Assembly: GCF_040183065.1 (NCBI RefSeq)
Contig: NC_091133.1
Location: 133,462,806-133,526,805 of the forward strand
DNA from: Periplaneta americana
Taxonomy: Eukaryota > Arthropoda > Insecta > Blattodea > Blattidae
Direction: 5' to 3'
Length of the DNA: 64,000 nucleotides
This document shows, piece by piece, positions 45,464-56,722 of this stretch (position 1 is its first letter; each line of letters opens with the position of its first letter). The notes under the pieces are model-generated. The model saw nothing but the letters and a program-made list of their open reading frames with translations, was not told where the DNA came from and did no database searches. Position numbers and translations under genes: made by a program.

Positions 45464-45915
45464 TTTATGCTCGACCATGCCGAAATGTAGTAATTATACA
45501 CCTGGTAGCAGTCCTTTAATGCATGTCATTAAAGTACACCTATTCATTAAAGTTCAGGTTTTCTATTATTCTCGGATATGCAATCGAAAGACGAGGGAAA
45601 CGTCATGGAGGCTGGAAATCCAATACTGTCGCAGAAGGTTATGTTCTGTTACTATAGCGTTAATTGTAAATAATATTCAAATAAATTCAATTTATCATCT
45701 CGTTTTTCAATTCTAAATCGATTTCCAGGTTATACATTCTCTGCATTACATCAAGGTCAATGACATTATTGTTCCTCGGAAAAAATCAATACTTTCGCGT
45801 TTGCGCACATCTCACAATTCAAGCTATGAACAAGGTCACTTCCGATCTTCTGTCAGATACAAATAAAATGTATACTTCTGAATAATTTAAAGTTAGAAAT
45901 ATGGTCGAGCATAAA
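45464..45915. mobile_element. MITE candidate with 15-bp perfect inverted ends
   Basis: TTTATGCTCGACCAT at 45464-45478 is exactly inverted at 45901-45915, giving a 452-bp interval. If the outermost TA belongs to the target site, the inverted repeat is TGCTCGACCAT. A 79-codon frame inside (45477-45716) has no recognised domain. Confidence 0.45.
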
Positions 45916-45931
45916 AAGTAGTATGAAACTT

Positions 45932-46032
45932 GCCTATAATGTAATTAAGACGCTCGTATGAAAATTATGAAACTCGCTTGATCTCGTTTCATAAACAAAC
46001 ATACTTGCGTCTTAATTACTATCATTATAGGC
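45932..46032. repeat. Nested foldback
   Basis: GCCTATAATGTAATTAAGACGC (45932-45953) pairs with the inverted GCGTCTTAATTAC...ATTATAGGC (46007-46032). Within the loop ATGAAACTCG and CTCGTTTCAT (45967-45992) form a second palindrome. A two-level hairpin like this is typical of a MITE. It lies just outside the preceding candidate. Confidence 0.6.
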
Positions 46033-46039
46033 TCGTTGC

Positions 46040-47220
46040 ATAATGTATTATATTGGTAGATTACTTATTATGAAGACAAGTGCCTAGAAAACAAAAATGT
46101 GACAGGACAGCCATTAACTGATAAAAGTATAACTTAGATATTATTTCAATGACAGTTAACTGCATTGTATTATAGAATAGTTTTTTTTTTTTCAAAGACT
46201 TCGTTTTAAGCTTTGATCAGTTACTACCACGTCGTTACGTTATGGAGTAAGAAGAACTTCAACAATAAAATAACTTCAAATAATGAATAGATTTGCGTTA
46301 GTTTACATTTCTCGGACGAAAGTTCTAGTCAGTAAGAAATTATCCACAATGGAAAATATTGCAAACTCTGTAGTGAGGATTCAATATCGATTGCAGGAAA
46401 GAAGAGTTTGAAAGATCTGATTAAATAAAAAGTCCTTAACTGAATTCAGCACCGTGGATAGTACGGGCGAATAAATTGAAGTCCTTCTCTCACTTTCTTC
46501 TGAAGTACAGTCGCATAAAAAGCGCTTCGAGATAAACGCTTCCTTGTCGAAACGATATCTTGTCATCACTCGCAGTGTTTGTGGGAGAAGTTTTCTTGTA
46601 TATGGAAATGGGTAGTTGTAGGTCTGTAGTGTGCCGTCGACGGTAAACCAATAAAAAACAATTTCCGAGCAGCAACACGGTGGAAGGGAAAACAATTTTA
46701 TTTTGTCCCACCTACCTGGAGTTTCAGAAGAAGAAGAAGACTAGTTTCGAAGGAGCATCGCTTCCATGCAAAAACTGTGCAGGAATTGAGTTTCCTGGCG
46801 GATGTCTCCCTCCGGATCCCATCGACTCGCTCCACCCGCGCTCTTATTCAACAGACAACTACGCTGCAGTTATGAAAAACATTTTACGCGGCGTAACAGC
46901 TACAGCTGCCCGTCAAGCTGTCTCCATTGTGTCACCACAGTTTGTCATTTATGTGCAATGTGGGATTGCCATTATTCCAAAATACAGTGAACAGTTTGGA
47001 GTGAAATAAAAATACTTTTCTAGATGTGACACATTTAATTTTCGAGCAGTGTTTCGGGCTGGAAAATGGATTTTCACATCAAAACGCATTCTCGATTCAT
47101 TGCTCACTCACTCAGAAGTCAGTTTGATGAGTTGTGTTAAGACTTCATAACTACTGTACCGTCATAGCTTACGCGTTTGCCTGATGATTCGGAGTTGTGC
47201 GCTGGCGTGGATTAGTATTT
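46040..47220. other. Stretch without a recognised gene
   Basis: The largest frame (46680-47009, 109 codons, + strand) is rich in Cys/Pro early and has no recognisable motif. It overlaps antisense frames and lacks clear splice context. Confidence 0.4.
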
Positions 47221-47224
47221 AGTA

Positions 47225-48365
47225 TTTTAGTATTTATTTATTTAATCTGGTAGAGATAAGGCCATCAGGCCTTCTCTGCCCCTCTACCAGGGGATTACAA
47301 CTATAACATGAACAATAAAATTAATATTAAATTTATAATTACAATCACAATAAAAATTAAAGTACGACAAGATTACCTGATTAATGAAAGCTAGACATTT
47401 TATTTATTTTTTATTTTATTGGGTTATTTTACGACGCTGTATCAACATCTAGGTTATTTAGCTTCTGAATGAAATGAAGGTGATAATGCCGGTGAAATGA
47501 GTCCGGGGTTCAGCACCGAAAGTTACCCAGCATTTGCTCGTATTGGGTTGAGGGAAAACCCCGGAAAAAACCTCAACCAGGTAACTTGCCCCGACCGGGA
47601 TTCGAACCCGGGCCACCTGGTTTCGCGGCCAGACGCGCTGACCGTTACTCCACAGGTGTGGACTAGACATTTTATCATAGAAGTTACGAACAAAGAATAT
47701 TTTTGTATTTACTGAATTACAAATTAAACCTTCAATAACAAAATTCTATAGTGATGAAATTACCATATATTGAGATATTTTGTGATAGATTAAGAGAACT
47801 ATTTACAAGAACCATGTCTGAACGAGTCTCAATTACTGGCCAAGTGCCTAGTAAGTTTGCGTTTGAATTCAATTTTATTTCGACAGTCCCTGATGCTAGC
47901 AGGTAACGAATTCCAGAGTCTTGGCAGGGCTATTGTGAAAGAGGATGAGTATGAGGAGGTGCGATAGGATGGTATTGTTAGTATTGTTTCATGGCGAGAG
48001 CGTGTGTTCAGATTATGGTGGGAAGAAAGGTAAGTGAAGCGAGACGACAGGTACGAAGGAATAGAAGAGTTCAAGATTTCGAAGAGAAGGAGAAGTGAAT
48101 GTAAATTTCTTTTCTTATCTATTTTAAGCCAACCTATTGTTTCCAGGGATGGGGTAATATGATCATATTTACGAACATTGATTAGAAAACGTACACACAA
48201 ATTATGAGCACGTTGAAGTTTCGTTTTGTTGTCGCTGGAAAGGTCAGTCAGTAAAATGTCGGCATAGTCAAAATAGGGAAATACAAGCGTCTGCACAAGG
48301 GACTTTTTTAAGCAAGAAGGAAGATGAACATTTATCCTTTTTAGCACATGGATAATAGAACATAA
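47225..48365 (-). pseudogene. Hairpin-tail LINE (family 2), copy 2
   Basis: An uninterrupted minus-strand frame of 172 codons (48347-47829) runs through LKKSLVQTLVFPYFDYADIL, LQRAHNLCVRF, IGWLKIDKKRNLHSLLLLFE, YLSSRFTYLSSHHNLNTRS, LPRLWNSLPASIRDCRN and FKRKLTRHLASN. This is the post-catalytic C-terminus of a Jockey/I-like RT protein. The 3' UTR is interrupted by a SINE (47404-47662), and ends in the family hairpin (CTGGTAGAG ... CTCTACCAG, 47248-47290 inverted) with a (TAAA)n-like tail. The best-preserved copy of the family here, but 5'-truncated. Confidence 0.9.
47404..47662 (-). mobile_element. tRNA-derived SINE (family S1), copy 2, nested in a LINE
   Basis: Minus-strand head CACCTGTGGAGTAACGGTCAG and GGGTTCGAATCCCGG boxes; the 3' end AGCGTCGTAAAATAACCC is followed by an A/T-rich tail. 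It is bounded by the 13-bp direct repeat CTAGACATTTTAT (47391-47403 and 47663-47675), a clean target duplication of the kind made by LINE machinery. Confidence 0.95.
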
Positions 48366-48384
48366 TTTTCTGCAGGTTTCTGGG

Positions 48385-48665
48385 TTCGATACCCGCTTGG
48401 CTCATTATCTGATTGGGATTTCCGAGATTCCCCGACTGTAAGGTTAATGTCAGGTAATGACATGCTGAATCCTATTTTTTATCTCGCCAAGTGCTTTATT
48501 TCGACCATAATTATCACTTGAGTATTATTAATAATTATTTAAGGCTTACCCGGTGATTGTACTTAGATGTAGAATTTTAGGATTTTCACCGTATACTTGG
48601 CACGGTGAAATATACAAATGTCAACTTCTCAACCTACTTGTTGATACAGCGTTGTTAAATAACCG
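48385..48665 (+). mobile_element. SINE lacking its tRNA 5' half (family S4)
   Basis: Starts at a B box (GGGTTCGATACCCGC), continues with GGGATTTCCGAGATTCCCCG and GTCAGGTAATGACATGCTGA, and ends TTGTTGATACAGCGTTGTTA followed by AATAACC. The A box is absent, so it is truncated at the junction with the LINE. Confidence 0.65.
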
Positions 48666-48784
48666 ACCGAAGGATAAACTATTTTATTCAATTGTCACGC
48701 AGAGAGCTGCACAATTTAAATATCGCGCTTCTGAAGAGTCGTATCATGTTCTAGCAATATAAAATAATAATGTTATGTTTTATT

Positions 48785-48992
48785 TAACGACGCTCACAAC
48801 TGCCGAGATTATATCAGCGTCGCCGGTGTGCCAGAATTTTGTCCCTCAGGAGTTTTTTACATGCCAGTAAATCTACTGACATAAGCCTGTCGCATTTGAG
48901 CACACTTAAATGCCATCGACCTGGCCCGGGATCGAATCCGCAACCACGGACATAGAAGTCCAGCGCTATACCAACTGCGCCAACCAGGCCGA
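48785..48992 (-). mobile_element. tRNA-derived SINE (family S5)
   Basis: Minus strand: GGCCTGGTTGGCGCAGTTGG (A box), GCGCTGGACTTCTATGTCC (anticodon arm region) and GGATTCGATCCCGGGCC (B box), then a body CATTTAAGTGTGCTCAAATG and a 3' end GAGCGTCGTTAAATAAAAC. Complete-looking tRNA head and tail. Confidence 0.85.
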
Positions 48993-49352
48993 CCATAAGA
49001 TAAAAGCTTCTAAACTGCTGTACAGGGTGTAAATAATATAAACTGCCAAAAAATACTGGTGATTACTGAACAAATAGGTCTAATAAAATGTTTCTGTAAC
49101 TTCTGTGGTTTCCCTGTAAAAAATATTATCTGTGAGTCTAACGTTTTTGGAAATGGTAGTAGACCGTCATTATTTACTTCGGTCTGCCACGTGTGTTGAA
49201 ATTGTGGTGATATTCTTGTTTACAAATCAGGGTATTTTGTTGTCTCTTTGTTGTGGTGGTGTTAGCGTGTGTTGGACGAAAGGTCATTGACAATGACGTT
49301 CACATTTACTCGAACAACATCTACTGTTCACTTCAAGAATAGCATCCGAAAT
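48993..49352. other. Stretch without a recognised gene
   Basis: No known domain or repeat. Confidence 0.45.
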
Positions 49353-50231
49353 ATAAGTGTATAACAGTGTAAATATCCTGTGTATAACATTGTAAATATC
49401 CTGTGTATAACAGTGTAAATATCCTGTGTATAACATTGTAAATATCCTGTGTATAACAGTGTAAATATCCTGTGTATAACATTGTAAATATCCTGTGTAT
49501 AACAGTGTAAATATCCTGTGTATAACATTGTAAATATCCTGTGTATAACAGTGTAAATATCCTGTGTATAACATTGTAAATATCCTGTGTATAACAGTGT
49601 AAATATCCTGTGTATAACAGTGTAAATATCCTGTGTATAACATTGTAAATATCCTGTGTATAACATTGTAAATATCCTGTGTATAACAGTGTAAATATCC
49701 TGTGTATAACATTGTAAATATCCTGTGTATAACAGTGTAAATATCCTGTGTATAACAGTGTAAATATCCTGTGTATAACATTGTAAATATCCTGTGTATA
49801 ACAGTGTAAATATCCTGTGTATAACATTGTAAATATCCTGTGTATAACATTGTAAATATCCTGTGTATAACAGTGTAAATATCTGTGTATAACATTGTAA
49901 ATATCCTGTGTATAACAGTGTAAATATCCTGTGTATAACATTGTAAATATCCTGTGTATAACAGTGTAAATATCCTGTGTATAACATTGTAAATATCCTG
50001 TGTATAACAGTGTAAATATCCTGTGTATAACAGTGTAAATATCCTGTGTATAACAGTGTAAATATCCTGTGTATAACATTGTAAATATCCTGTGTATAAC
50101 AGTGTAAATATCCTGTGTATAACAGTGTAAATATCCTGTGTATAACAGTGTAAATATCCTGTGTATAACAGTGTAAATATCCTGTGTATAACAGTGTAAA
50201 TATCCTGTGTATAACAGTGTAAATATCCTGT
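49353..50231. repeat. 23-bp minisatellite, 38 copies, two variants
   Basis: The unit GTGTATAACA[G/T]TGTAAATATCCT repeats 38 times; one unit near 49883 is a base short. The only frequent variation is G or T at position 11. Reading left to right the first ten units alternate strictly G,T; the middle is irregular; the last six are all G. Because 3 x 23 = 69, all three minus-strand frames stay open (up to 322 codons) with a 23-residue period. These frames reflect composition, not a gene. Confidence 0.97.
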
Positions 50232-50640
50232 GATATGCCTATGGCAAAACACACGTTGTATACTCTAAGCAAACAAATAAAAAAAAAGTTACTGATGAAG
50301 CAGATGATAGTGAATTATGGGAAAACAAGAATGGACAGATCAAATATTTAAATAAAACGGAAATATAAATTAAAGAATTTACTTCCATGTGAGCAAACAG
50401 TCGTGACCGAGAATTCAAAACCGTACTATAGATAAGCAAAAAGAAGAGGACAAAATAAACAATTAATATAAGCAATACAATAGCACAGATTATAAAAATA
50501 AGAGCCTATGTGATAAAAACAATCACGTTTATAACCAATATTCACAAATATATAAGTAATAATTAGAAATTAATTTATCTAACCCTATGTTAAGTTCCCT
50601 TAATAATTTCTTTAATTTCCAGTTTAAATTTATTTATACT
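50232..50640. other. AT-rich stretch, probably LINE 3' UTR
   Basis: Lies downstream (minus strand) of the LINE relic at 50640-52305. No coding. Confidence 0.4.
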
Positions 50641-52305
50641 TATTTTAGCTACAACAGGATACTAAGAAATTAATTTATCGTGTAGTTTTAAGCCATAGTT
50701 GAAGTCATGTTTCATAACAGCAGCCGTTGAAATTTTGGATTTTGTGAAATGAAATAATATATTCCTTCTCGTATTATAATTACGACAATATGTGTTGAAA
50801 ATTTTCTTGTTCTTATAAAAGAACGTTAATAATGTATATTTATATATCTGCTCCAATTTGAAAACGTTAAAATCCAAATAAAGAAGTTTAGTAGGGTAAT
50901 CAATGGACTTTTTCAGACATATTTTGATTATTCCCTTTTGTAGTAAATCCAGCGGCTTTTATGGATTTAGAAACACTGCCCCAACCGACAAAGTCATAAC
51001 GTAATACAGATTGCACCAACGATAAATAAATTAATCTTAAATTATTAATATGGGAATAAGAAGGAAGTGAAACAAATCTATTTATAATTTTGAGCAATTT
51101 ATTACATAAAAATGCAATATGTGTGTCCCATCTAAGATGCTGGTCAATTAGTATTCCTAGATAATATTATGTAACTTTAGTAGAATTGGTTAAACATGGA
51201 CAGTCACAAGTTTGTGAAATTGTACAATTATGATTGTGAATTTTAATATTGTGAATATAGTCAAGATGTAGGTCCTATGGTATTTTATCAAGTTAGAGAA
51301 AGAGTACAATCGTTGTTTTTATAAATATTTAAAGAAAGTAAGTTTGAATCTTTGCATACCATTGTTTCCTTCGTGATACGTTTCATTCTATGTTAAACCA
51401 CTAAAAATAGATACGGTATCATCTGCGTAGGAATATATATTCTCGTTATTTTGTGACAAATCATCCTCTTTCACAATAGCCCTGCCAAGACTCTAGAATT
51501 CGCTACCTGCTAGCATCAGGGACTGTCGAAATAAATTTGAATTCAAACGCAAACTTACTAGGCACTTGGTCAGTAATTGATTTCTTGTAAATAATTTCCT
51601 TAATCTATCACAAAATATTTCAATATCCAGTAATTTCATCACTATACAATTTTGTTATTCTAGGTTTAATTTGTAATTCAGTAAATATAAAATATTCTTT
51701 GTTTTTCTATGATAAATTATCTAGCTTTAATTAGTCAGGTAATCTTTTCGTACTTTGATTTTTATTGTAATTGTAATTGTAAATTTAATACTAATTTTAA
51801 TTTTTTTTGTAATTGTAATTGTAAATTTAATACTAATTGTAATTTTATTCTTCATATTATAGTTGGAATCTCCTGGTAGAGGGGCAGAGAAGGCCTGACG
51901 GCCTTATCTCTACCAGGTTAAATAAATAAATACTACTAAAATACTACAAATCAAGCATCAGTAAGTTATTAATATATAATAGAAATAAAATAGGTCCTAA
52001 CACTGTGCCTTGAGGAACTCCTGTTTCATTAAACACATCTTAAATTTTAACAACTTGTATGTTCTGGCACTTAAATAAGAACGAAACGAGTCCAGAAAAT
52101 TACCTCTTACGCCAGTGCACTTTAATTTTTCTAGAAGTTTATCATGATTAGCCTAATTGTATCAAACTTTTTTTAAGATCTAGGAAAATTCCTAGACATA
52201 TTTTTCTAGAGTCTAAGTTTTTCATAATAATTCTAAAAGTAACATAGATTCCAAACCATCAAAAACTTACATCAGTTAATGAAGGGTCAAGTAAGTTTGA
52301 ATCTT
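50640..52305 (-). pseudogene. LINE family 3, reverse transcriptase relic, split by a LINE
   Basis: On the minus strand, in shifting frames: GVPQGTVLGPILFLLYINNL (motif B, about 52025-51960), ENIYSYADDTVSIF (catalytic YADD, about 51460-51405), YLGILIDQHLRWDTHIAFL, INRFVSLPSYSHINNLRLIY and LVQSVLRYDFVGWG, then LEQIYKYTLLTFFYKNKK near the C-terminus. A family-2 LINE (51464-51945) separates motif B from the YADD box. Stops and frameshifts are common. Dead copy of a CR1/Jockey-group LINE. Confidence 0.85.
51464..51945 (+). mobile_element. Hairpin-tail LINE (family 2), copy 3, nested
   Basis: Carries only the last codons (SLPASIRDCRN-like to a stop near 51580) and the 3' UTR, with the family hairpin at 51873-51920 and an AAATAAATA tail. 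Both sides show ACAAATCA (51456-51463 and 51946-51953), an 8-bp target duplication. The uninterrupted version of the target is visible at 52430-52445. Confidence 0.9.
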
Positions 52306-53768
52306 GGCATTTTTTATTAGATGCATACCATTGTTTGCTTTGTGATACGTTTCATTCCATGTTAAACCACTCAAAATAGCTACGGCATTATCTGCGTAAG
52401 AATATATATTCTCGTTATTTTGTGACAAATCAAGAATCAGTAAGTTATTAATATAATAATAGAAATATAATAGGTCCTAACACTGTGCCTTGAGGAACGC
52501 CTGTCTTTATTGTTTTACTTTCACTAAACACATCTTCAATTTTAACAACTTGTATGTTCTGTCACTTAAATAAGAACGAAACGAGTCCAGAAAATTATCT
52601 CTTACGCCAATGCACTTTAATTTTTCTAGAAGTTTATCATGTAAGCTTATATGATATTCTTATTGGATTTGGTATTCCCAAGAAACTAGTTCGATTAATT
52701 AAAATGTGTCTCAGTGAAACTTATAGCAGAGTTCGTATAAGTCAGTTTCTGTCAGGTGCGTTTCCAATTCACTGTGGGCTAAAGAAAGGAGATGCACTAT
52801 CACTTTACTTTCTAACTTTCCTCTAGAATATGCCATTAGGAAAGTCCAAGATAACAGAGAGGGTTTGGAATTGAACGGGTTATATCAGCTGCTTGTCTAT
52901 GCAGATGACGTGAATATGTTAGGAGAAAATCCACAAACGATTAGGGAAAACACGGGAATTTTACTGGACGCAAGTAAAGAAATAGGTTTGGAAGTAAATC
53001 CTGAAAAGACAAAGTATATGATTATGTCCCGTGACGAGAATATTGTACGAAATGGAAATATAAAAATTGGAAATTTATCTTTTGAAGAGGTGGGGAAGTT
53101 CAAATATCTTGGAGCAACAGTAACAAATATGAATGATGCTCGGAAGGAAATTAAACGCAGAATAAATATGGGAAATGCGTGTTATTATTCGGTTGAGAAA
53201 CTTTTATCATCCAGTCTGCTGTCAAAAAATTTGAAAGTTAGAATTTATAAAACAGTTATATTACCGGTTGTTCTGTATGGTTGTGAAACTTGGACTCTCA
53301 CTTTGAGAGAGGAACATAGGTTAAGGGTGTTTGAGAATAAGGTGCTTAGGAAAATATTTGTGGCTATGAGGGATGAAGTTACAGGAGAATGGAGAAAGTT
53401 ACACAACACAGAACTACACGCATTGTATTCTTCACCTGACATAATTAGGAACATTAAATCCAGACGTTTGAGGTGGGCAGGGCATGTAGCACGTATGGGC
53501 GAATCCAGAACTGCATATAGAGTGTTAGTTGGGAGGCCGGAGGGTAAAAGACCTTTAGGGAGGCCGAGACGTAAATGGGAAGATAATATTAAAATGGATT
53601 TGAGGGAGGTAGGATATGATGGTGGAGACTGGATTAATCTTGCTCAGGATAGGCACCAATAGCGGGCTTATGTGAGGGCGGCAATGAACCTCCGGGTTCC
53701 TTAAAAGCCAGTAAGTAACATAGTTTCCAAACCATCAAAACTTACGTCAGTTAATGAAGGGCCAACTT
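52306..53768 (-). repeat. Tandem duplicate of the LINE family 3 segment, with RTE-like insertion
   Basis: 52306-52640 plus 53718-53768 repeats 51340-51463 plus 51946-52305 (shared ACGTTTCATTC.ATGTTAAACC, GGTCCTAACACTGTGCCTTG and CAAACCATCAAAA). It lacks the family-2 insertion, and instead carries a family-1 LINE at 52641-53717. The duplication therefore preceded both insertions. Confidence 0.85.
52641..53717 (+). pseudogene. LINE family 1, reverse transcriptase 3' part, copy 2
   Basis: The best-preserved copy: [37 protein letters not shown] (frameshift near 52826), [18 protein letters not shown] (intact YADD), [70 protein letters not shown] and [24 protein letters not shown] at 53660 interrupts the last 16 codons. 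It ends AAAAGCCAGTAAGTAA. It lacks the endonuclease and N-terminal RT, so it is a 5'-truncated relic. Confidence 0.92.
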
Positions 53769-54338
53769 GGGATGTTTGTACGTACTGTATTTGGAATCGT
53801 TGCAGTTATCGGTTTGCGGTTTTTAATCATGCCGTGCGAAGCTTAGGCCTGTACTTACCTGATGAATTTTACTCGCTGCAGCAGCAGCGTTCCTGCTGAC
53901 GCGCTGACGGTGTAGACGCCTGTTCCGCAGCAGTGTAGCGCGGCAGGTAGCGCCGCGCAGACATCAGAGAAGAGTGGGCGGAAATTTCACCCGAGGGAAA
54001 TCATCTGATTGAGATCCAAAACATTTCCAATGGCACCAATGAGGCGATTTTTCAATTAAACATTAGGTATACCACCCACATTGTTAGAACAGAAAATTAC
54101 AGTACAATATCGCCATAGTCCGCGCCTCTGAAAAAGGGAGAAAGAGACAGACCCTTTGTTCGCATCTGGAGTGTAGACTACATTGAAACATTAAAAATTA
54201 AGGCATAACATTGAAATAGCGCGACTGTGTTTAAGACCCGAGCGACGCTCCCCCAAGGACAATTTAAATGCGTGCTGCGAATAAAAACAGTTGTTTATGT
54301 GTGACAGTGGAGTTCCAATCGTTGCGGTATATGCAGCC
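53769..54338. other. Partly GC-rich stretch without a recognised element
   Basis: A GC-rich patch with GCAGCAGCAGCG (53877-53960) contrasts with the AT-rich surroundings and precedes the small frame at 54339. It could include a promoter or 5' UTR; there is no direct evidence. Confidence 0.35.
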
Positions 54339-54476
54339 ATGAATTACAGCGCAATAAAGTTGCGAGTATTTTCTATTCTCGTGATGATATTACTTACAAC
54401 AGCGGTAACGCAAGTTGCTGCATATCCAGGAGTCCACAGGGCTATTCTCGCAGAAAGGATATTAATGATTATTTGA
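54339..54476 (+). CDS. Small ORF with signal-peptide-like leader (45 codons)
   Basis: From an ATG in a good context (GCAGCCATGA) the frame encodes a short basic N-terminus (NYSAIKLR), a hydrophobic core (VFSILVMILLTTAVTQVAA) and a short tail beginning YPGVHRAILAE. This is the layout of a secretory signal peptide followed by a small mature peptide. An in-frame upstream ATG exists at 54294. No conserved cysteines, dibasic sites or family motif are seen, and no clear splice donor lies before the stop. It is the only candidate host coding start in the window, but it could be chance. Confidence 0.25.
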   Translation: MNYSAIKLRVFSILVMILLTTAVTQVAAYPGVHRAILAERILMII

Positions 54477-54759
54477 ATGACGGTCTCCATCTAGTACCCC
54501 ATAAGTGATGTTACTAGTGGGACCTCTTTTAAAACCGAGTATTTTATTGATTGTCGTTGTGTAGGCTTTCGATGTGTAGTGGCCCTTCTTTCATTATTTT
54601 ATACTTGTTTTTATCATGGTTTTGGGCCTAATAATTATTCACTTTTATGATGTGTAAGGAATCACCTAGTTTGGTAAAGTATTCGGATGCTTAAATTTTA
54701 GTGTGAATACATTTTTAGTTTGTGTATTTTACTTCCGTCACTTTAAATTTTTCAAACTT

Positions 54760-55560
54760 CAGATAACTTCTTTAAACAGCATTCGAAAGCTCCTTCCGCT
54801 ATCACTCAAGAAAATACTAGTAGAAACACTAGTAATGCCCCACTTCGATTATTGTGATTTCCTACTGACTGACCTCAATGTCAACCAGTCGCAAAAATTA
54901 CAACGTGTTCATAATTCTTGTTTTCGCTTCGTCTGCGATATCTGTCGCGCTGACCACATTACCCCAAACTCTAAACTGGCTACGGCTTAACAAATGTAGA
55001 AATTTTCGTTCTCTTGTTCTCCTTTTCCAAGTCCTTTACACTTCTACACCTACCTACCTTGCCTCCCATTTCAGTTACACATCATCATATCATAATCTCT
55101 TCACACGCACGCAAAATAGCCGCATACTAGCCATACCAACACATAAGACATCATCGTATTCATCATCATACACAATCTCGCTCTCGCGCTTGTGGAATAC
55201 CCGACCCAGTGACATCAGAGACTGTCGGAATTTAGTAGCGTTCAAAAGCGAACTTATTAAGCATTTTCTTACTGCGTAGAGTAGGTTTAATTTTTACTTA
55301 ATCAATAAAAGAAATGCTTCTCTCTTCTTAACTTTTACAATAAACTGTCTAGCTTTTATTAATCAGTTAATCTTTTAGTACTTTGATTTTTATTGTATTT
55401 GTAAATTTAATATTAATTGTAATTATAATTGTAATTGTATTCTTAATATTGTAGTTGTAATCCCCTGGTAGAGGGGAAGAGAAGGCCTGATGGCCTTATC
55501 TCTACCAGGTTAAATAAATAAATAAATAAATAAATAAGTAAATAAATAAATAAATAAATA
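54760..55560 (+). pseudogene. Hairpin-tail LINE (family 2), copy 4
   Basis: Reads LNSIRKLLPLSLKKILVETL, MPHFDYCDFLLTDLN, LQRVHNSCFRFVCDI and RADHITP, then a frameshift near 54965, then LNWLRLNKCRNFRSLVLLFQ, YLASHFSYTSSYHNLFTRTQ and LSRLWNTRPSDIRDCRN, stopping near 55279. The 3' hairpin with GAGAAGGCCTGATGGCCTTA is at 55465-55510, followed by (AAAT)n. 5'-truncated. Confidence 0.88.
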
Positions 55561-56489
55561 ACGGATGCAAGTTGTCATAGGTGCTGACGCGCCCTGTTAA
55601 ACATAGCTAGGCTACTATCATTGTTAATGACCTCATAGCCTAATATATTGAAACCCCTCTCCAAATTGCGTACGTAGATCTCTCAAGCAAATAGTTATAA
55701 AAAAAAATAACTGTCTACATGACAAAGAATGATTTGGGGGAAATGGGAAGGGAAACATTTAAAAGGTATGCGAAAACATGTCCTTGCAACGGAATTTGGA
55801 GCTGAGGAAAACTGAATATATGAGCTCCAAGCCCGTAGGCCACTTCTCTCACTCCGGGTTTCGCCGTTCCACTGAAGGAACACTGGAAAATTTTAAAGAA
55901 AAAAAGCCGAAAATGAAGATAATACAATAGCTATCATATAATAGGAATTAATTACATGGCGACCTTTTAACCTTTATTATTATTATTATTATTACTAGAA
56001 AACGTGATACATTTCTTGCATTATCGTGATTGTGTTCTCCGTTTGAAATAATTACATTTACATCCAATAACATCTATCACATATATGGCAAAAACAAAAT
56101 CACTCCTGTGTGGGAGGAAAAAAAAAACATATACCTACAACGTTTATATTACATTTTAAAGCAAGTTTTGTAGTTGTACTATGGAGAGGTTAGTTAAACA
56201 CTGCAAAGTTTTGAAATGATAAACATCTATGATGTTACTACACAGTTCATCACTGTAACAAGAACGAATGTCTAACGCTCGGCTTATACCGTTCGAGGAT
56301 TTATCGCTCGCGACAATTTTACCCATCATGCATGTGCGCTACCTATCGGATTATACTATGAACTACTTGGCGCTCGAGCGAAAACGTGCGATGCAGATCT
56401 CTGCTATGCACACACTCTCCATCCCAGCTGATACGATCTAACTAAACGGACGATACAGGGTCAATAGTGGATAGATAGAGAGACTACAT
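55561..56489. other. Stretch without a recognised gene
   Basis: AT-rich to mixed sequence with an ATT run at 55975-55996 and a GC-richer zone at 56275-56460. No motif recognised. Confidence 0.45.
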
Positions 56490-56722
56490 CTAGAACACCA
56501 GATTTAAATCCTTTCGGATTGTTGTGTATGGAGACATGCAAAAGATCTAGTGTACACGACAGACATCACCACACCTGAAGAATTTCAGAGTCAGATTATA
56601 GATACCTTCTAGAAAATAGTGAATAACCCGAGGTTGCTCGAGCGCATTGTTGGGTCTTTGCGGAGAAGACTAGACAGACGCATTCAAGAGCATGGTCAGC
56701 ATTTTGTAAAATTCTTCAGTTA
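56490..56722 (+). pseudogene. Tc1/mariner-like transposase, C-terminal relic
   Basis: The + strand begins TPDLNPF (compare SPDLNP ahead of the last catalytic acidic residue, which reads G here). After a frameshift it continues WRHAKDLVYTTDITTPEEFQ, SQIIDTF, a stop, then KIVNNPRLLERIVGSLRRRL and RIQEHGQHFVKFFS to TAA at 56720. Order and spacing follow the C-terminal end of insect Tc1/mariner-type transposases. The catalytic residue, frame and N-terminal domain are lost; non-functional. Confidence 0.75.

Noticed and set aside
46680..47009. 109-codon frame as a host exon
   Set aside because: No recognisable domain, antisense frames of similar length overlap, and splice context is weak.
49284..50252. 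314-322-codon frames as a real protein
   Set aside because: All three minus-strand frames are open, as expected for a stop-free 23-bp unit; no start context or flanking exon.
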